A DNA stretch of 64,000 nt from an uncultured Spirochaetota bacterium (GCA_937872225.1 CALMRZ010000049.1:1-64000), one strand, 5' to 3'; positions 42,728 through 52,611 are shown, counted from the first letter of the stretch. Numbers and translations are program-made. Notes: generated by a model not told the origin, from the sequence alone.

Positions 42728-42741
42728 ACCGTCTGGACGGT
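42728..42741. promoter_or_regulatory. palindromic operator candidate
   Basis: ACCGTC-TG-GACGGT is a perfect 6-bp inverted repeat with a 2-base centre. It lies seven bases upstream of the -35 box of the hydrolase promoter. The form resembles operators of TetR-family regulators, but no TetR gene is in this window. Confidence 0.5.
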
Positions 42742-42968
42742 CGCCAAATTATTGAACACAAAACGGTGCGTTCAAAAAGAAATATCAGTTATCGGTCAAG
42801 ATAGGTGTCAGAGTAACCGCAGGGCCGATTGTTATCGGTAAAAATTCCTCCACTTGACACTACTCTGCACCGGAAAGGCAGAATGAATAATAAATCGCTT
42901 GAAAAATCCAAATCCCACGGAGAAAAGTATCCAATTCGGAATAAACATCACACATACTGGAATCATAC

Positions 42969-43238
42969 ATGAAAGCAATCATAACCGTCGTCGGAAAGGA
43001 CCGTGTCGGCATCATCGCCGCGGTAAGCGCCAAACTGGCCGCCAACAGCGTCAACATCCTCGACATCAGCCAGACCATCATGCATGACAACTTCACCATG
43101 ATGATGTCCGTCGACCTGGCCGGCAGTTCCGTGTCCCTGAAGGAGCTCAAGCTACAGCTGGCGGAAATCGGGAACGCCATGGGACTGGTCATCAACATGT
43201 ACAACGAAGAGCTCTTCAATTCAATGCACCGGGTGTAG
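42969..43238 (+). CDS. ACT-domain protein (UPF0237 family)
   Basis: An 89-residue protein starting [24 protein letters not shown], the ligand-binding strand-helix of an ACT domain, and ending in a second similar half. The length and sequence match the UPF0237 family of small regulatory ACT proteins that sense amino acids. It is two bases upstream of the DUF711 gene, its conserved neighbour in many genomes. No clear ribosome site is visible. Confidence 0.88.
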   Translation: MKAIITVVGKDRVGIIAAVSAKLAANSVNILDISQTIMHDNFTMMMSVDLAGSSVSLKELKLQLAEIGNAMGLVINMYNEELFNSMHRV

Positions 43239-43240
43239 CC

Positions 43241-44596
43241 ATGAACCAGCATGAAGTCATTGAGACCCTGAAGATGATCCAGGAGGAAAAGCTGGACATC
43301 CGCACCATCACCATGGGGATATCGCTCCGGGACTGCGCGGACGAGAGCGTGAAGAAATCGTGCGGCAGGATCCGCGATAAGATCGGCCGTCTCGCCGGCA
43401 GGCTCGCCGCCGTGGGCGACGAGATAGAGGAGAGCTACGGCGTGCCCATCATCAACAAGCGGATCTCGGTGACCCCGATCTCCATCGTCGCCGAAAGCTC
43501 GGCCACCGAAGACTACTTCCCCTTCGCCCGGGCTCTGGAGGAAGCGGCCCGCGACGCGGACGTGAACTTCATCGGCGGCTTCTCAGCCCTGGTCCAGAAG
43601 GGGATGACCCCCGGCGACCGGAAGCTCATGAACGCGATCCCCCGGGCCCTTTCAGAAACCGAGCGCGTCTGCTCGTCGGTCAACGTGGCCACGTCCCGGT
43701 CCGGCATCAACATGGACGGCATCAGGCTCATGGGGTCGATCATAAAAGATATAGCAGCCGCCACGAAGGACCGCGAGAGCGTGGGCTGCGCCAAGCTCGT
43801 GGTCTTCGCCAACGCGCCGGACGACAACCCCTTCATGGCCGGCGCCTTTCACGGCATCGGCGAGGCCGAGGCGGTGATCAACGTGGGCATCAGCGGCCCC
43901 GGCGTCATCAAGAGCGCGCTCGAAAAAATAAAGGGCAGCGACCTGGAGACCGTGGCCGAGACCATCAAGAGAACATCCTTCAAGATCACCCGCGTGGGGC
44001 AGCTGGTGGCCCGCGAGGCCGCCCGTCGCCTGGGAATTCCCTTCGGCATCGTGGACGTGTCCCTGGCGCCGACGCCCTTCGTCGGGGACAGCGTCGCCTA
44101 CATACTCGAGGAGATGGGGTTGGAGCGCTGCGGCGCGCCGGGGTCCACGGCCGCACTCATGCTCCTGAATGACGCGGTCAAGAAGGGCGGCCTCATGGCG
44201 TCCTCTTTCGTGGGAGGGCTCTCCGGCGCCTTCATCCCCGTGAGCGAGGACCTGGGCATGATCGAGGCGGCCGAACAGGGCGCCCTCTCCATCGAGAAGC
44301 TCGAGGCCATGACCGCGGTCTGCTCCGTGGGCCTGGACATGATCGCCGTGCCCGGGGACACCGATGCCGACACCATCGCGGCCATTATCGCCGACGAGGC
44401 TGCCATCGGCGTGGCGAACAACAAGACCACGGCGGTGCGGATCATCCCCGTCTTCGGGAAAAAGGCGGGCGATTTCGTGGAATTCGGCGGGCTCCTCGGC
44501 AGGGCCCCGGTCATGCCGGTGAGCCGCTTCGGATCGTCGGTCTTCATAGGCCGCGGCGGCAGGATACCGGCGCCGCTCCAGAGCTACCGGAACTGA
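43241..44596 (+). CDS. PFL-like protein of the UPF0210/DUF711 family
   Basis: A 451-residue cytoplasmic protein matching the UPF0210 family in length and sequence ([45 protein letters not shown]). The fold is related to pyruvate-formate-lyase-like barrels, but no radical Gly motif is evident and its reaction is unknown. It is paired with the ACT-domain gene just upstream, which probably regulates it. Confidence 0.87.
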   Translation: MNQHEVIETLKMIQEEKLDIRTITMGISLRDCADESVKKSCGRIRDKIGRLAGRLAAVGDEIEESYGVPIINKRISVTPISIVAESSATEDYFPFARALEEAARDADVNFIGGFSALVQKGMTPGDRKLMNAIPRALSETERVCSSVNVATSRSGINMDGIRLMGSIIKDIAAATKDRESVGCAKLVVFANAPDDNPFMAGAFHGIGEAEAVINVGISGPGVIKSALEKIKGSDLETVAETIKRTSFKITRVGQLVAREAARRLGIPFGIVDVSLAPTPFVGDSVAYILEEMGLERCGAPGSTAALMLLNDAVKKGGLMASSFVGGLSGAFIPVSEDLGMIEAAEQGALSIEKLEAMTAVCSVGLDMIAVPGDTDADTIAAIIADEAAIGVANNKTTAVRIIPVFGKKAGDFVEFGGLLGRAPVMPVSRFGSSVFIGRGGRIPAPLQSYRN

Positions 44597-44653
44597 CGGG
44601 ACCGATAACGACTCGTTCATGACAGCCTGTACATCTCAGGACGGATACCAACC

Positions 44654-45439
44654 ATGATAAACCGGAATGCGTTCATATCGAAGCTGACCAGGCGCTTTTC
44701 CCTGCGCCTCCACATGACGCTGATACTCATGGCCACGGCGATGGCCGGGGCCACCGCGTCCAAGCTGCTGCTCATGGCCGGGCTGGGCAATCCGGCGATA
44801 CGGTATCCCCTCACGGTTCTCCTCGCCTATGGCGTGTTCTTTATCGCGATCAAGTTCTGGCTCCGGATAGTCGTGGGTGCCGCCGCGGTTCATGCTAAAA
44901 CATCGGGCTCTTCTCTCCCCGACCTTTCCTCGCTGTCACCGTCCGACGTATCCGCGGGCGGGGGACCATCGGGGACGGGCGGCACATTCAGCGGCGGGGG
45001 AGGAAAATTTTCCGGCGCGGGGGCTTCCGGATCATACGGGGACGCTGTCCCGGCGTCCCCGTCATCCGGCGGTTCATCATCGGGCGGAGGTTCCGGGTCC
45101 TTTGACCTTGACCTGGACGAAGGCATCGGCGTGGTCATCGTCCTGATCGCCCTGGCCCTCTTTCTGGCGGCGGTGTTTGGCGCCGGCGCATACCTCATCT
45201 ACCAGGCGCCGTCGATACTCTCCGAAGTGGCCTTTGACTCGGTCCTTGCCATGACCCTCACGGGGAAGTCAAAATCAATGATGGGCCCCGAGTGGATCGG
45301 CAGCGTATTCAAGGCCACTTGGAAGCAGTTCGCCATCATATTTGCCGTGGCGGCCGCAGCCGGAATAACGATGCATCTTATTTTTCCGCAGGTGACGAGA
45401 ATAGCCGAGTTCGCGCAAATCCTGATGAAGCACCTGTGA
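44654..45439 (+). CDS. membrane protein with Gly/Ser-rich linker
   Basis: A 261-residue protein. Two hydrophobic helices lie near residues 20-80. A flexible Gly/Ser/Pro linker of about 65 residues (85-150) follows. Another helix (VVIVLIALALFLAAVFGAGAYLI) lies near 156-180, with a hydrophobic stretch close to the C-terminus. I know no characterised homologue. The linker suggests two membrane-anchored parts held apart. It lies 57 bases after the DUF711 gene. Confidence 0.65.
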   Translation: MINRNAFISKLTRRFSLRLHMTLILMATAMAGATASKLLLMAGLGNPAIRYPLTVLLAYGVFFIAIKFWLRIVVGAAAVHAKTSGSSLPDLSSLSPSDVSAGGGPSGTGGTFSGGGGKFSGAGASGSYGDAVPASPSSGGSSSGGGSGSFDLDLDEGIGVVIVLIALALFLAAVFGAGAYLIYQAPSILSEVAFDSVLAMTLTGKSKSMMGPEWIGSVFKATWKQFAIIFAVAAAAGITMHLIFPQVTRIAEFAQILMKHL

Positions 45440-45466
45440 TGTCCCGCATCACGGGGCCGGCGGTCA

Positions 45467-46042
45467 TCAGGTAACGCGCCGTTCCACTTTCCGCAGATCG
45501 ACCTCGCCGCCGCAGGCCCGGTCGAATTTCATGGCGGTGAGCACCGCCCGCCGGGCGATCGTCTCCGCGTCGGGCTCCCGGTCATAGAGCGCGTCAAGGG
45601 CGCCCAGGCTGTAGCTCGACCCGGAGCCGATGGCGTAATACTTTTCAAACTTCCTTACGCTCAGGTTGTTGCCCACGTGGAAGATGCCGGACGGGTTGGC
45701 GATCAGAAACTTCGCGTCAAGGTCGCCGAAGGGGGATTCCTTGCCGCCGCTTTGGTCGTTCACGAAGGGGTACCGCCTGTGCAGCTCCTGCCAGAAATCG
45801 AGGAAAAAATTAAAGATGGAGGAGACGTCGTCCAGCGCGACATCCTCCCGGCGGCTGACGTAATCGGTCATGATGTTGTCGTACAGCCCCCATCCGGAAG
45901 AACCGATAAAGGACGAGCCAGCCCTGATGATTTTTTCCACGCGCAGGTTGTCCCCGGGTATTATCTCGCCTCCGAAAGATATCCGCGTGTCCGCGGCTAT
46001 GACGGTCTCATCGTCCTTGTGCACCGCCAGAATTATCGTCAT
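45467..46042 (-). CDS. proteasome/HslV-like Ntn-hydrolase
   Basis: A 191-residue protein beginning MTIILAVHKDDETVIAADTRISFGG. This matches the start of HslV and proteasome beta subunits, where Thr2 becomes the N-terminal nucleophile after Met removal. Later motifs include GSSGWGLYDN and YYAIGSGSSYSLGALDAL, the typical GSG turn. HslV normally works with the ATPase HslU, but no such gene is nearby. It may be a self-standing or Anbu-like peptidase, or an acylase. GGAGG precedes its ATG, and a lipoprotein gene lies 28 bases upstream. Confidence 0.78.
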   Translation of the reverse strand: MTIILAVHKDDETVIAADTRISFGGEIIPGDNLRVEKIIRAGSSFIGSSGWGLYDNIMTDYVSRREDVALDDVSSIFNFFLDFWQELHRRYPFVNDQSGGKESPFGDLDAKFLIANPSGIFHVGNNLSVRKFEKYYAIGSGSSYSLGALDALYDREPDAETIARRAVLTAMKFDRACGGEVDLRKVERRVT

Positions 46043-46070
46043 GCGTTGGCCTCCGGGAGCGCCCGCGGAC

Positions 46071-46934
46071 CTATTTCATCCTGCCGAGGAGCTCCTTCTT
46101 TAATTTCATGATCTCCCCGAAGCGCTGCTGGTCATACCGCTCCATCAGCGAAAGGCCTTCCTGCAGGGAGATGATCTTCTTCATAACATCGGGCCGTTCC
46201 TGCTGGTAACGCCCCCTGCGCCTGTCCAGCTTTTCGGTAAGGACCGCGTTGCTCGAGCGCAGGGCCTTCATCTCGCTGTCGCCGACCACGGCCAGGAGGA
46301 ACACCAGCGGCTGTTTTTCCTTCATCCACTGGAGCAGAAAATAGGTCCTGTTGATGACCATGATTTTCTCAGGCGATTTTTTATACAGGGCGGTCAGCTC
46401 GGGTTTCTCCTGGGCGCTGAACTCGCCGGAGGCGGGCATGCGCACCCCGCTGACGAGCATCAGACGGCCCGTCGCGACATCGATGGCCTTCAATTCGATC
46501 CTGACCGTCCCCATGTCCTGCATCAGGGTCCCGATGACGATGACATCGACCGGCAGTTCTCTCCGCGTAATGCGCATGGCGTCAATGTCGAAAATCCTGG
46601 CCTGTTCAATAGCCTGGGTCTTCATTTTCGCGTCAGCCTCGATACGCGGAATAATGGTCAGTTCGCGCTTGGAAGTGAGGTAATCGATCAGCTTGCCTGA
46701 TATGCGCTTTCCGGCGTCTATTATCTGCCAGTCCAAAGTTGTAAAATAAAAAATACCGATTTTTTTATCCTTAAGAACCAGCCTGATCGAACGGATATCG
46801 TCGCCAAGCTTTTCCACAGCCGCGTCCTCCGTCCCTATGACGCCGACGGCCGGCCGGTAAACGGTGGTGACGCAGCCCGCAAGGGCCATCGCCAGCATTA
46901 TTGACAGGGAAACAAGCACTTTTCCTGACTTCAT
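46071..46934 (-). CDS. lipoprotein with FlgO/CsgG-like domain
   Basis: A 287-residue protein with a signal peptide ending in a lipobox (ALAGC at about residues 17-21). The mature region has KIGIFYFTTLDWQIIDAGKRISGKLIDYL and later VIVIGTLMQDMGTVRIELKAIDVATGRLMLVSGV. This is the pattern of FlgO/CsgG-type periplasmic domains in which the protein finds targets by name-like nucleotide-fold repeats; these are often outer-membrane or flagellar accessory lipoproteins. The C-terminal 80 residues are basic and probably coiled coil. GAGGTGAG precedes the start. It is transcribed with the HslV-like gene. Confidence 0.72.
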   Translation of the reverse strand: MKSGKVLVSLSIMLAMALAGCVTTVYRPAVGVIGTEDAAVEKLGDDIRSIRLVLKDKKIGIFYFTTLDWQIIDAGKRISGKLIDYLTSKRELTIIPRIEADAKMKTQAIEQARIFDIDAMRITRRELPVDVIVIGTLMQDMGTVRIELKAIDVATGRLMLVSGVRMPASGEFSAQEKPELTALYKKSPEKIMVINRTYFLLQWMKEKQPLVFLLAVVGDSEMKALRSSNAVLTEKLDRRRGRYQQERPDVMKKIISLQEGLSLMERYDQQRFGEIMKLKKELLGRMK

Positions 46935-47407
46935 GGAATTCTCACCTCGTAATGGACATATCGATTATTATGACACGAAACCCGCCAGGCACGTTAAACC
47001 AGCATACCGCGGGTCCCCTTCATGAGAAAAACCGCCTTACCTGAAGCCGGCGGATAAACCGTCAATTTTTCCCACCCCCCTGGGCCCTCTGAACATTCAT
47101 TGGAAACATCCTTCACCCTGAAAGTTACAATTTATATACCACCGAATAATTTTAACAAACACAATTCAGGCCGGATGATATTTTTTCAAACACGCAAAAG
47201 CCGGCCGGCGTGGACAGGCCGGATCGCGTCATGAAGGCAGGGAGTTCCCGTATCACATGGCATACGCCGGTCTTTTCCAACGATACACGCAAAATAATAA
47301 TGTAATTGACGTCACGCCCCCCCCTGATTTTTATTTCATTGTTTCAGGAAACCGCCGGGCCCCCTATTCCGTCCTTGCAAGGAGCCCGGCCATCAAGGAA
47401 TAACCCC
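46935..47407. other. divergent intergenic region
   Basis: About 470 bases between the FlgO-like lipoprotein and the phosphoesterase-like lipoprotein. Apart from GC-rich inverted stretches near 47195-47225 I see no assignable element; both promoters must lie here. Confidence 0.45.
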
Positions 47408-48277
47408 ATGGAGCCATATCGCATAACACGCACAATCCGCGCCCTCCTGGCGGCCCTTCTCGTCGCCGCCGGATGCGCCGCCCCGCAGCAGAAACCGGGC
47501 CACGAGATAAAATTCGTGGTACTGGGAAACACGAGCCCCGCGTCGCCCTTTACCGGCTATGCCGAGAAGCTCGAGTTCGTGTTCCAGGCCATCAACCAGG
47601 AAAACCCGATGATGGTCATACACACCGGCAACATCATCCAGGGGGGCACCGAATGGATGGGCGTAACGAGGAATGACATCGACCGCCAATACGAGACGTT
47701 CCTCGGGCAGAAGAAACTGCTGAGGCCCCTCATCCACATCCTTGCCGGGGAGAAGGACCTGTACAACAATTCCCTGGAGCTGTTCACGCGCTATACCGGG
47801 GAGCGTCTCTACTACTCCTTCAACTACGGCAATATCCATTTCATACTGCTCCACGTTCTCTCCCGGGACCACCGCATCGACCGGGACCAGATCAAATGGC
47901 TGAAGCGCGACCTTGAAACGAACCGGTACGCGGCGGCCATCTTCGTCTTCACCCACTACCCGGTCCTCTCCTCCCCGCAGAGCGGGATACGCCACAAGGA
48001 CGGTGACGAACTGCACAGGCTCTTCGTCCAGTACCCCGTCAAGGCGGTCATATCCGGGAGCGTCAAAAACACCTACGAGTACGACAAGGACGGCATCCGC
48101 TACGCCGCCGCGGGGTGCTACGGCTACAACTACGAGGACTGGCACTGGAGCTACACCCAGTATTATGTCGCGGCATATGACGGAACGAAGCTTAACCTGA
48201 AGGGCGTGCGGGTCAATTTCCCCGGTAACGCCTACCGGCCCAAGGTGTTTAAGGACGAGACGGAGAAAAAAAATTGA
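47408..48277 (+). CDS. metallophosphoesterase-like lipoprotein with lost metal ligands
   Basis: A 289-residue protein with a lipobox (LLVAAGC). The sequence after it follows the calcineurin-like phosphoesterase layout, but most metal ligands are missing: the first motif is VVLGNTSPAS instead of DxH, IHTGNIIQGG instead of GDxxD, LAGEKD instead of GNHD, and ISGSVKN instead of GHxH. Only THYP keeps its His. It is therefore probably a noncatalytic or altered surface protein. AAGGAA precedes the ATG at 47408. It is followed at 87 bases by class III fructose-bisphosphatase, which is in the same superfamily. Confidence 0.75.
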   Translation: MEPYRITRTIRALLAALLVAAGCAAPQQKPGHEIKFVVLGNTSPASPFTGYAEKLEFVFQAINQENPMMVIHTGNIIQGGTEWMGVTRNDIDRQYETFLGQKKLLRPLIHILAGEKDLYNNSLELFTRYTGERLYYSFNYGNIHFILLHVLSRDHRIDRDQIKWLKRDLETNRYAAAIFVFTHYPVLSSPQSGIRHKDGDELHRLFVQYPVKAVISGSVKNTYEYDKDGIRYAAAGCYGYNYEDWHWSYTQYYVAAYDGTKLNLKGVRVNFPGNAYRPKVFKDETEKKN

Positions 48278-48363
48278 CACGCCGCGAAATCTGATAAACC
48301 ATGGGGTCATGCGGCGGACGACGTCCCGCGCCCGCATACATCCAGACCTGCAGGGAGAACGCC

Positions 48364-50166
48364 ATGGCCTCCAAACTGAGCCTCACCGAAATCCACGATA
48401 CCATCCGGGAACTGACCCAGATCGAGTCCGAGCTCGAGCGCAACATCAACACCACCATGTGGATCAGCGATACCCACGGCGCGGGCGAGCGCTTCACCAC
48501 GATCCTGAAAGGGCGCTTCGGGCTCATCTGGAGGACGGCGCAGGAGGCCCTTTCAAAAAACTTTTCCAATGAAAAGCTCGACTACCTCGACAAGGTCATC
48601 CAGCGCGAGCGGTATCTTACCAGAAGCGACGACGACGAGTACTCCCTGGAACGGCAGGACGTCATTTCGGCCCTGGTGAAAATAATCCGCTACAAGGTCG
48701 AAGACATCACCGATTTCGACCTGATCAGGTCCGACATCAACATGGACCTGAAGACCGTCATCGAAAACCTGATACTGGGATTCCATGTCCCCAATCTTGT
48801 GTACGAGGACGAGTTCATCGCCGACAAGGTCATCACCGCCCTGGCGAAAATCGTGAAGCAGGTCATCCTGGGGCAGCTGGTGGTCCTGGGCGACGTGTTC
48901 GACCGCGGCGACGAGCCGGACAAGATCCTCCGCATCCTCATGAGCCCGTCGATACGGCCCTACGTGCAGTTCGTCTGGGGAAACCACGACATCCTCTGGA
49001 TGGGGGCGGCGGCCGGCAACAGGTCCCTCATCGCCGAGGCGCTCCGCATCAGCGTGCGCTACGACAACCTGGCCTTCCTCGAGCGCCTGGGGATCAACCT
49101 GGACAAGCTGAAGGCCTTCGCGGAGAAGCTCTATCCCGGGGCGATAACCGGCCTCTTCAAGGCGAAGATGGAAATCTCCCGGAAGATGGAAAAGACCCTG
49201 GCCATGATACAGTTCAAGCTGGAAGAGAAGACCATCAAGCAGTTCCCTGAGCTCCAGATGGAGTCGCGCCTGAACCTGGAAAAATTCGCGGAGATGCTGA
49301 AGAAAAAAGAAACCGAGGGCCTTACCGACACCGATTTCCCGACCCTGGACCTTGACAACCCCCTGGAGCTCACGCAGGAGGAGGAGGACGTGATCAACGA
49401 CCTCGTGCGCCAGTTCACATCAAGCCCCAAGATCAGGGACCTCATGAAATACCTCTTCGAGGACGGCAAGCTGTACCACATCAACAACTACATCCTGAAC
49501 ATACACGCCCTTATCCCCAGCACCGAGGACGGCAAGTTCGACAAGCTCTTCGGCAAAAAGGGGCGCGAGCTTCTGAAGCACATCGAGACGATGGTGAAGA
49601 ACGTGGGACGCCGCTACCTCGAGGGCACGGAGCAGGACCCCTTCGAGCTCGCGGTCATGTTCTACCTCTGGTGCGGGCCCAAGTCGCCCTTCTTCGGCAA
49701 GCACGCCATGAAGACCTTCGAGCGCTATTTCTTCAAGGACAAGGTGACCCACAAGGAGAAGACCCTCCACTGGGGCGAGAATTTAAAGAAGAAAGAGTTC
49801 ATGGACCTCATCATGGAGGAGTTCGGCGCGGAGCGGATCGTGTACGGCCACACGCCGGTGGACATCCTGAAAGGCGAAAAGATCGCCTCCCCCGACGGCC
49901 GCTCGATCAACATCGACGGCGGATTTTCCGAAGCGTACCTGGGACGGGGCCATTCCCTGATCCACACCCCCTACTCCCTCTACGCCATCATCCTGCCTTC
50001 CCTTGATGAAATCAAAGAGGCCAAGTACGCGAGCCTCAAGTTCGAGGAGATAGCCCGGTTTGAAAGGCCCATCAAGGTCAGGGACGTGTATAAGGGGACC
50101 GAGCTTCAGAAGAGGCGCGACGAGCTTCAGAAGAAACTCCGGGAGTATATCAAAAAGTCAAAATAA
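48364..50166 (+). CDS. fbp: fructose-1,6-bisphosphatase class III
   Basis: A 600-residue protein hydrolysing fructose 1,6-bisphosphate in gluconeogenesis. The binuclear metal-site motifs of the metallophosphoesterase fold are intact: ISDTHG, VVLGDVFDRGDE, WGNHD and YGHTPVD. The extra inserted helical region (about residues 240-380) is typical of this class, known mainly from Bacillota but present elsewhere. AGGGAGA lies just before the chosen ATG at 48364; an earlier in-frame start has no homology. The window also has gpmI, another sugar-phosphate enzyme. Confidence 0.9.
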   Translation: MASKLSLTEIHDTIRELTQIESELERNINTTMWISDTHGAGERFTTILKGRFGLIWRTAQEALSKNFSNEKLDYLDKVIQRERYLTRSDDDEYSLERQDVISALVKIIRYKVEDITDFDLIRSDINMDLKTVIENLILGFHVPNLVYEDEFIADKVITALAKIVKQVILGQLVVLGDVFDRGDEPDKILRILMSPSIRPYVQFVWGNHDILWMGAAAGNRSLIAEALRISVRYDNLAFLERLGINLDKLKAFAEKLYPGAITGLFKAKMEISRKMEKTLAMIQFKLEEKTIKQFPELQMESRLNLEKFAEMLKKKETEGLTDTDFPTLDLDNPLELTQEEEDVINDLVRQFTSSPKIRDLMKYLFEDGKLYHINNYILNIHALIPSTEDGKFDKLFGKKGRELLKHIETMVKNVGRRYLEGTEQDPFELAVMFYLWCGPKSPFFGKHAMKTFERYFFKDKVTHKEKTLHWGENLKKKEFMDLIMEEFGAERIVYGHTPVDILKGEKIASPDGRSINIDGGFSEAYLGRGHSLIHTPYSLYAIILPSLDEIKEAKYASLKFEEIARFERPIKVRDVYKGTELQKRRDELQKKLREYIKKSK

Positions 50167-50356
50167 ATCAGTGACCTCCCCGGGCTGATGATGACTCATC
50201 TTTATCTTTGGAATATTGTATACTGACATGGTCAGGTGCGAAAAATGTTTCCGCATTATTCCACCTTGATATTATTAAATATTTACTTTCGTTAAAAATT
50301 TTATTCTTGAAATTAATTAAACAGCGTTCACAGTAGACAGCACGGGGTTAGGCTTC

Positions 50357-50614
50357 ATGGCACAGATGATTACCGTCCGGATAAAATTCTTCTCCGGCAT
50401 CGACAAGGAACTCAAGCTCGAAAACTACGATCCGTCAAAAGGGATGTCCCTGAGCATTCCCTCGGGGAAGCGTCTCAAGTGGGCCCTGAAGCACGCCGGC
50501 CTTACCGATTTTTCCAGTTATGCTTATTTCCGCAGCGGCGAACGCATCAGCACCTGGTCCAAGCTGAAACAGGGTGATGAAGTGAGCTGCCTCAAGCCAT
50601 CCGGAGGCGGCTGA
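50357..50614 (+). CDS. MoaD/ThiS-like beta-grasp protein
   Basis: An 85-residue protein with a ubiquitin-like pattern (ITVRIKFFSGIDKELKLE, then LKQGDEVSCLKPSGGG). It ends in GGG, and a C-terminal Gly-Gly is the activation site of sulfur-carrier proteins such as MoaD. It lies 109 bases before the aldehyde:ferredoxin oxidoreductase gene. MoaD-like proteins are common partners of AOR genes, where they supply sulfur for the tungsten-pterin dithiolene. Assignment rests on size, ending and context. Confidence 0.7.
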   Translation: MAQMITVRIKFFSGIDKELKLENYDPSKGMSLSIPSGKRLKWALKHAGLTDFSSYAYFRSGERISTWSKLKQGDEVSCLKPSGGG

Positions 50615-50723
50615 TTCTTCCCGGTACCGCTGCTGCGTTTCTTTCTAATTGATTATAGCTCCTCAAACAGATATGCGTATATCGTATCTGTAACACTATA
50701 AACATCATTTCAGGAGAAGAAAC

Positions 50724-52598
50724 ATGCAGGAAGTCATCGGCACCAATAATCGAATGCTTGAAATCGATCTCACCGCGAAGAAATTCCAGGTAACAGAAGT
50801 GGATAAAAAAGACCGCGACCTCTATCTCGGCGGCAAGGGCCTGGGGCTCAAGCTCCTCTATGACCGGATGGAACCGGGCCTTGATCCCCTGGGACCCGAC
50901 AACATGATCGCCTTCACCATGGGCATTTTGATGGGAACCGGCGCTCCCTGCTCCGGGCGCTTCGAGGCCATCACCAAATCGCCCCTCACCGGGGCCATGG
51001 TCACCGGCACATGCGGCGGCCCCTTCGGCATGGCCGTCAAGACCTCAGGCTGGGACGCCATTATCGTCAAGGGAAAATGCAGCGCCCCCACGTACCTGTA
51101 CATCGATTCCAAGGGAGTCCAGTTCAAGCCGGCCAAGGGCATATGGGGGAAGGATACCGAGGCGGCCCAGGCCGCGCTTCTCAAAGAGGGCGCCGGCGCC
51201 ATTGTAATCGGCCCTGCCGGGGAAAACCTTGTCAAATACGCGAACATAGCCTCGGGCCACCGTTTCCTGGGAAGGGGCGGCATCGGCGCCGTGATGGGAT
51301 CGAAGAACCTGAAGGGGATCGTCGCCAGGGGGAACGAATTCAAAATAGTACCCGCGAACAAGAAGAAGTTCGCCAAGGCCAACAAGCGGTTCTTCAAGTT
51401 CATCAACAAGAACCCCATCACGTCCGGCTCCTACCGTTCCTTCGGCACCAACGCCAACGTGAACCTCTCCAACGCGTCGGGCATCCTCCCGGTGCGCAAC
51501 TTCACCGGCGGCTCTCACGGCGAAGCCCACAAGATCTCCGGCGAAACCATGGCCGAGCGGTTCCATACCAAGTATGACACCTGCAAGCCCTGCGCCATAC
51601 TCTGCGGCCATCGCGGCACGATCAACGGCAAGGAACATCATATCCCCGAATACGAAACCATCGGCCTCATGGGGTCCAACCTGGAGATCTTCGACCCGGC
51701 GCAGATCGTGGAATGGAACGAGCTCTGCTCGAAGTACGGCATGGACACCATCTCCACCGGCGGCACCCTGGCATGGGCCATGGAAGCGACCGAAAAGGGT
51801 CTCATCAAGACGAACCTGAAATTCGGGTCGCCGTCGGGCGTATCGGAAATGATCAGGGACATAGCGTACCGCAAGGGGATGGGAAACGACCTGGCGGAAG
51901 GATCAAGAGCTGCTTCGAAAAAATACGGCGGCGAGGACTTCGCCATCCACGTCAAGGGCCTGGAAATGGCCGCCTATGACCCGCGGGGATGCGTCGGCCA
52001 CGGACTCTCCTACGCCACAGCGAACCGGGGCGCCTGCCACCTGTCATCGGTCCTCTTCTCCCTCGAGGCCTACCTGGGCATGGCCAGTCCCTACGCGACC
52101 CGGTGGAAGCCCTTCATGGTCAAGTTCATGGAAAACGTGCTCTCTGCGGTGAACTCCCTCCACATTTGTCTCTTTACCGCATACGCCGTATTCCTGGAGC
52201 CGCCTCTCATTAAACTGACGCCGGTGCCGCTGATCAAGCAGCTGAACCAGAACCTGTCGCTGGTGGCGCTGAACCTCATGGACGTGAGTCTCTGGCCCGA
52301 ACTCTGGCACGCGGTGCTGGGCAAGACCTACATCCCCTACCTGGGGATGCTGAAGTTCATCAAGGCGGGAGAGCGGGTCCACGTCCTGGAGCGGTACATG
52401 AATACGAGGGAGGGCATATCCAGAAAGGACGACACCCTTCCCCGGCGCTTCCTCACCGAAGGACGCAAGTGCGACCAGAAGGAGCACACGGTGCCGCTGG
52501 AAAAAATGCTCGGAAAATACTACCGGCTGAGGGGATACGATGCCAACGGCATCCCAAAGAAGCGGACCCTGAAGCGTCTCAACATAGCAATACAATAA
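50724..52598 (+). CDS. aor: aldehyde:ferredoxin oxidoreductase (tungsten enzyme)
   Basis: A 624-residue AOR-family protein. The pterin-binding N-terminal domain has YLGGKGLGLKLLYD and TGAPCSGRFEAITKSPLTG. The [4Fe-4S] motif is CKPCAILCGH with a fourth Cys near residue 480 (SLHICLF). CVGHGLSYATANRGACH is the second pterin region. It interconverts aldehydes and carboxylates using ferredoxin. Placed before two alcohol-dehydrogenase-family genes it could reduce acids to aldehydes and on to alcohols. GGAGAAG precedes the ATG. The acid cannot be deduced. Confidence 0.92.
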   Translation: MQEVIGTNNRMLEIDLTAKKFQVTEVDKKDRDLYLGGKGLGLKLLYDRMEPGLDPLGPDNMIAFTMGILMGTGAPCSGRFEAITKSPLTGAMVTGTCGGPFGMAVKTSGWDAIIVKGKCSAPTYLYIDSKGVQFKPAKGIWGKDTEAAQAALLKEGAGAIVIGPAGENLVKYANIASGHRFLGRGGIGAVMGSKNLKGIVARGNEFKIVPANKKKFAKANKRFFKFINKNPITSGSYRSFGTNANVNLSNASGILPVRNFTGGSHGEAHKISGETMAERFHTKYDTCKPCAILCGHRGTINGKEHHIPEYETIGLMGSNLEIFDPAQIVEWNELCSKYGMDTISTGGTLAWAMEATEKGLIKTNLKFGSPSGVSEMIRDIAYRKGMGNDLAEGSRAASKKYGGEDFAIHVKGLEMAAYDPRGCVGHGLSYATANRGACHLSSVLFSLEAYLGMASPYATRWKPFMVKFMENVLSAVNSLHICLFTAYAVFLEPPLIKLTPVPLIKQLNQNLSLVALNLMDVSLWPELWHAVLGKTYIPYLGMLKFIKAGERVHVLERYMNTREGISRKDDTLPRRFLTEGRKCDQKEHTVPLEKMLGKYYRLRGYDANGIPKKRTLKRLNIAIQ

Positions 52599-52611
52599 CA
52601 ACTGCCGCCAC

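Larger units (their letters stand above)
42643..42968. other. divergent intergenic region
   Basis: About 325 bases between the hydrolase gene and the ACT-domain gene. The left part holds the hydrolase promoter and a palindrome; in the right part I see no clear promoter for the ACT gene and no reading frame. Confidence 0.5.
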
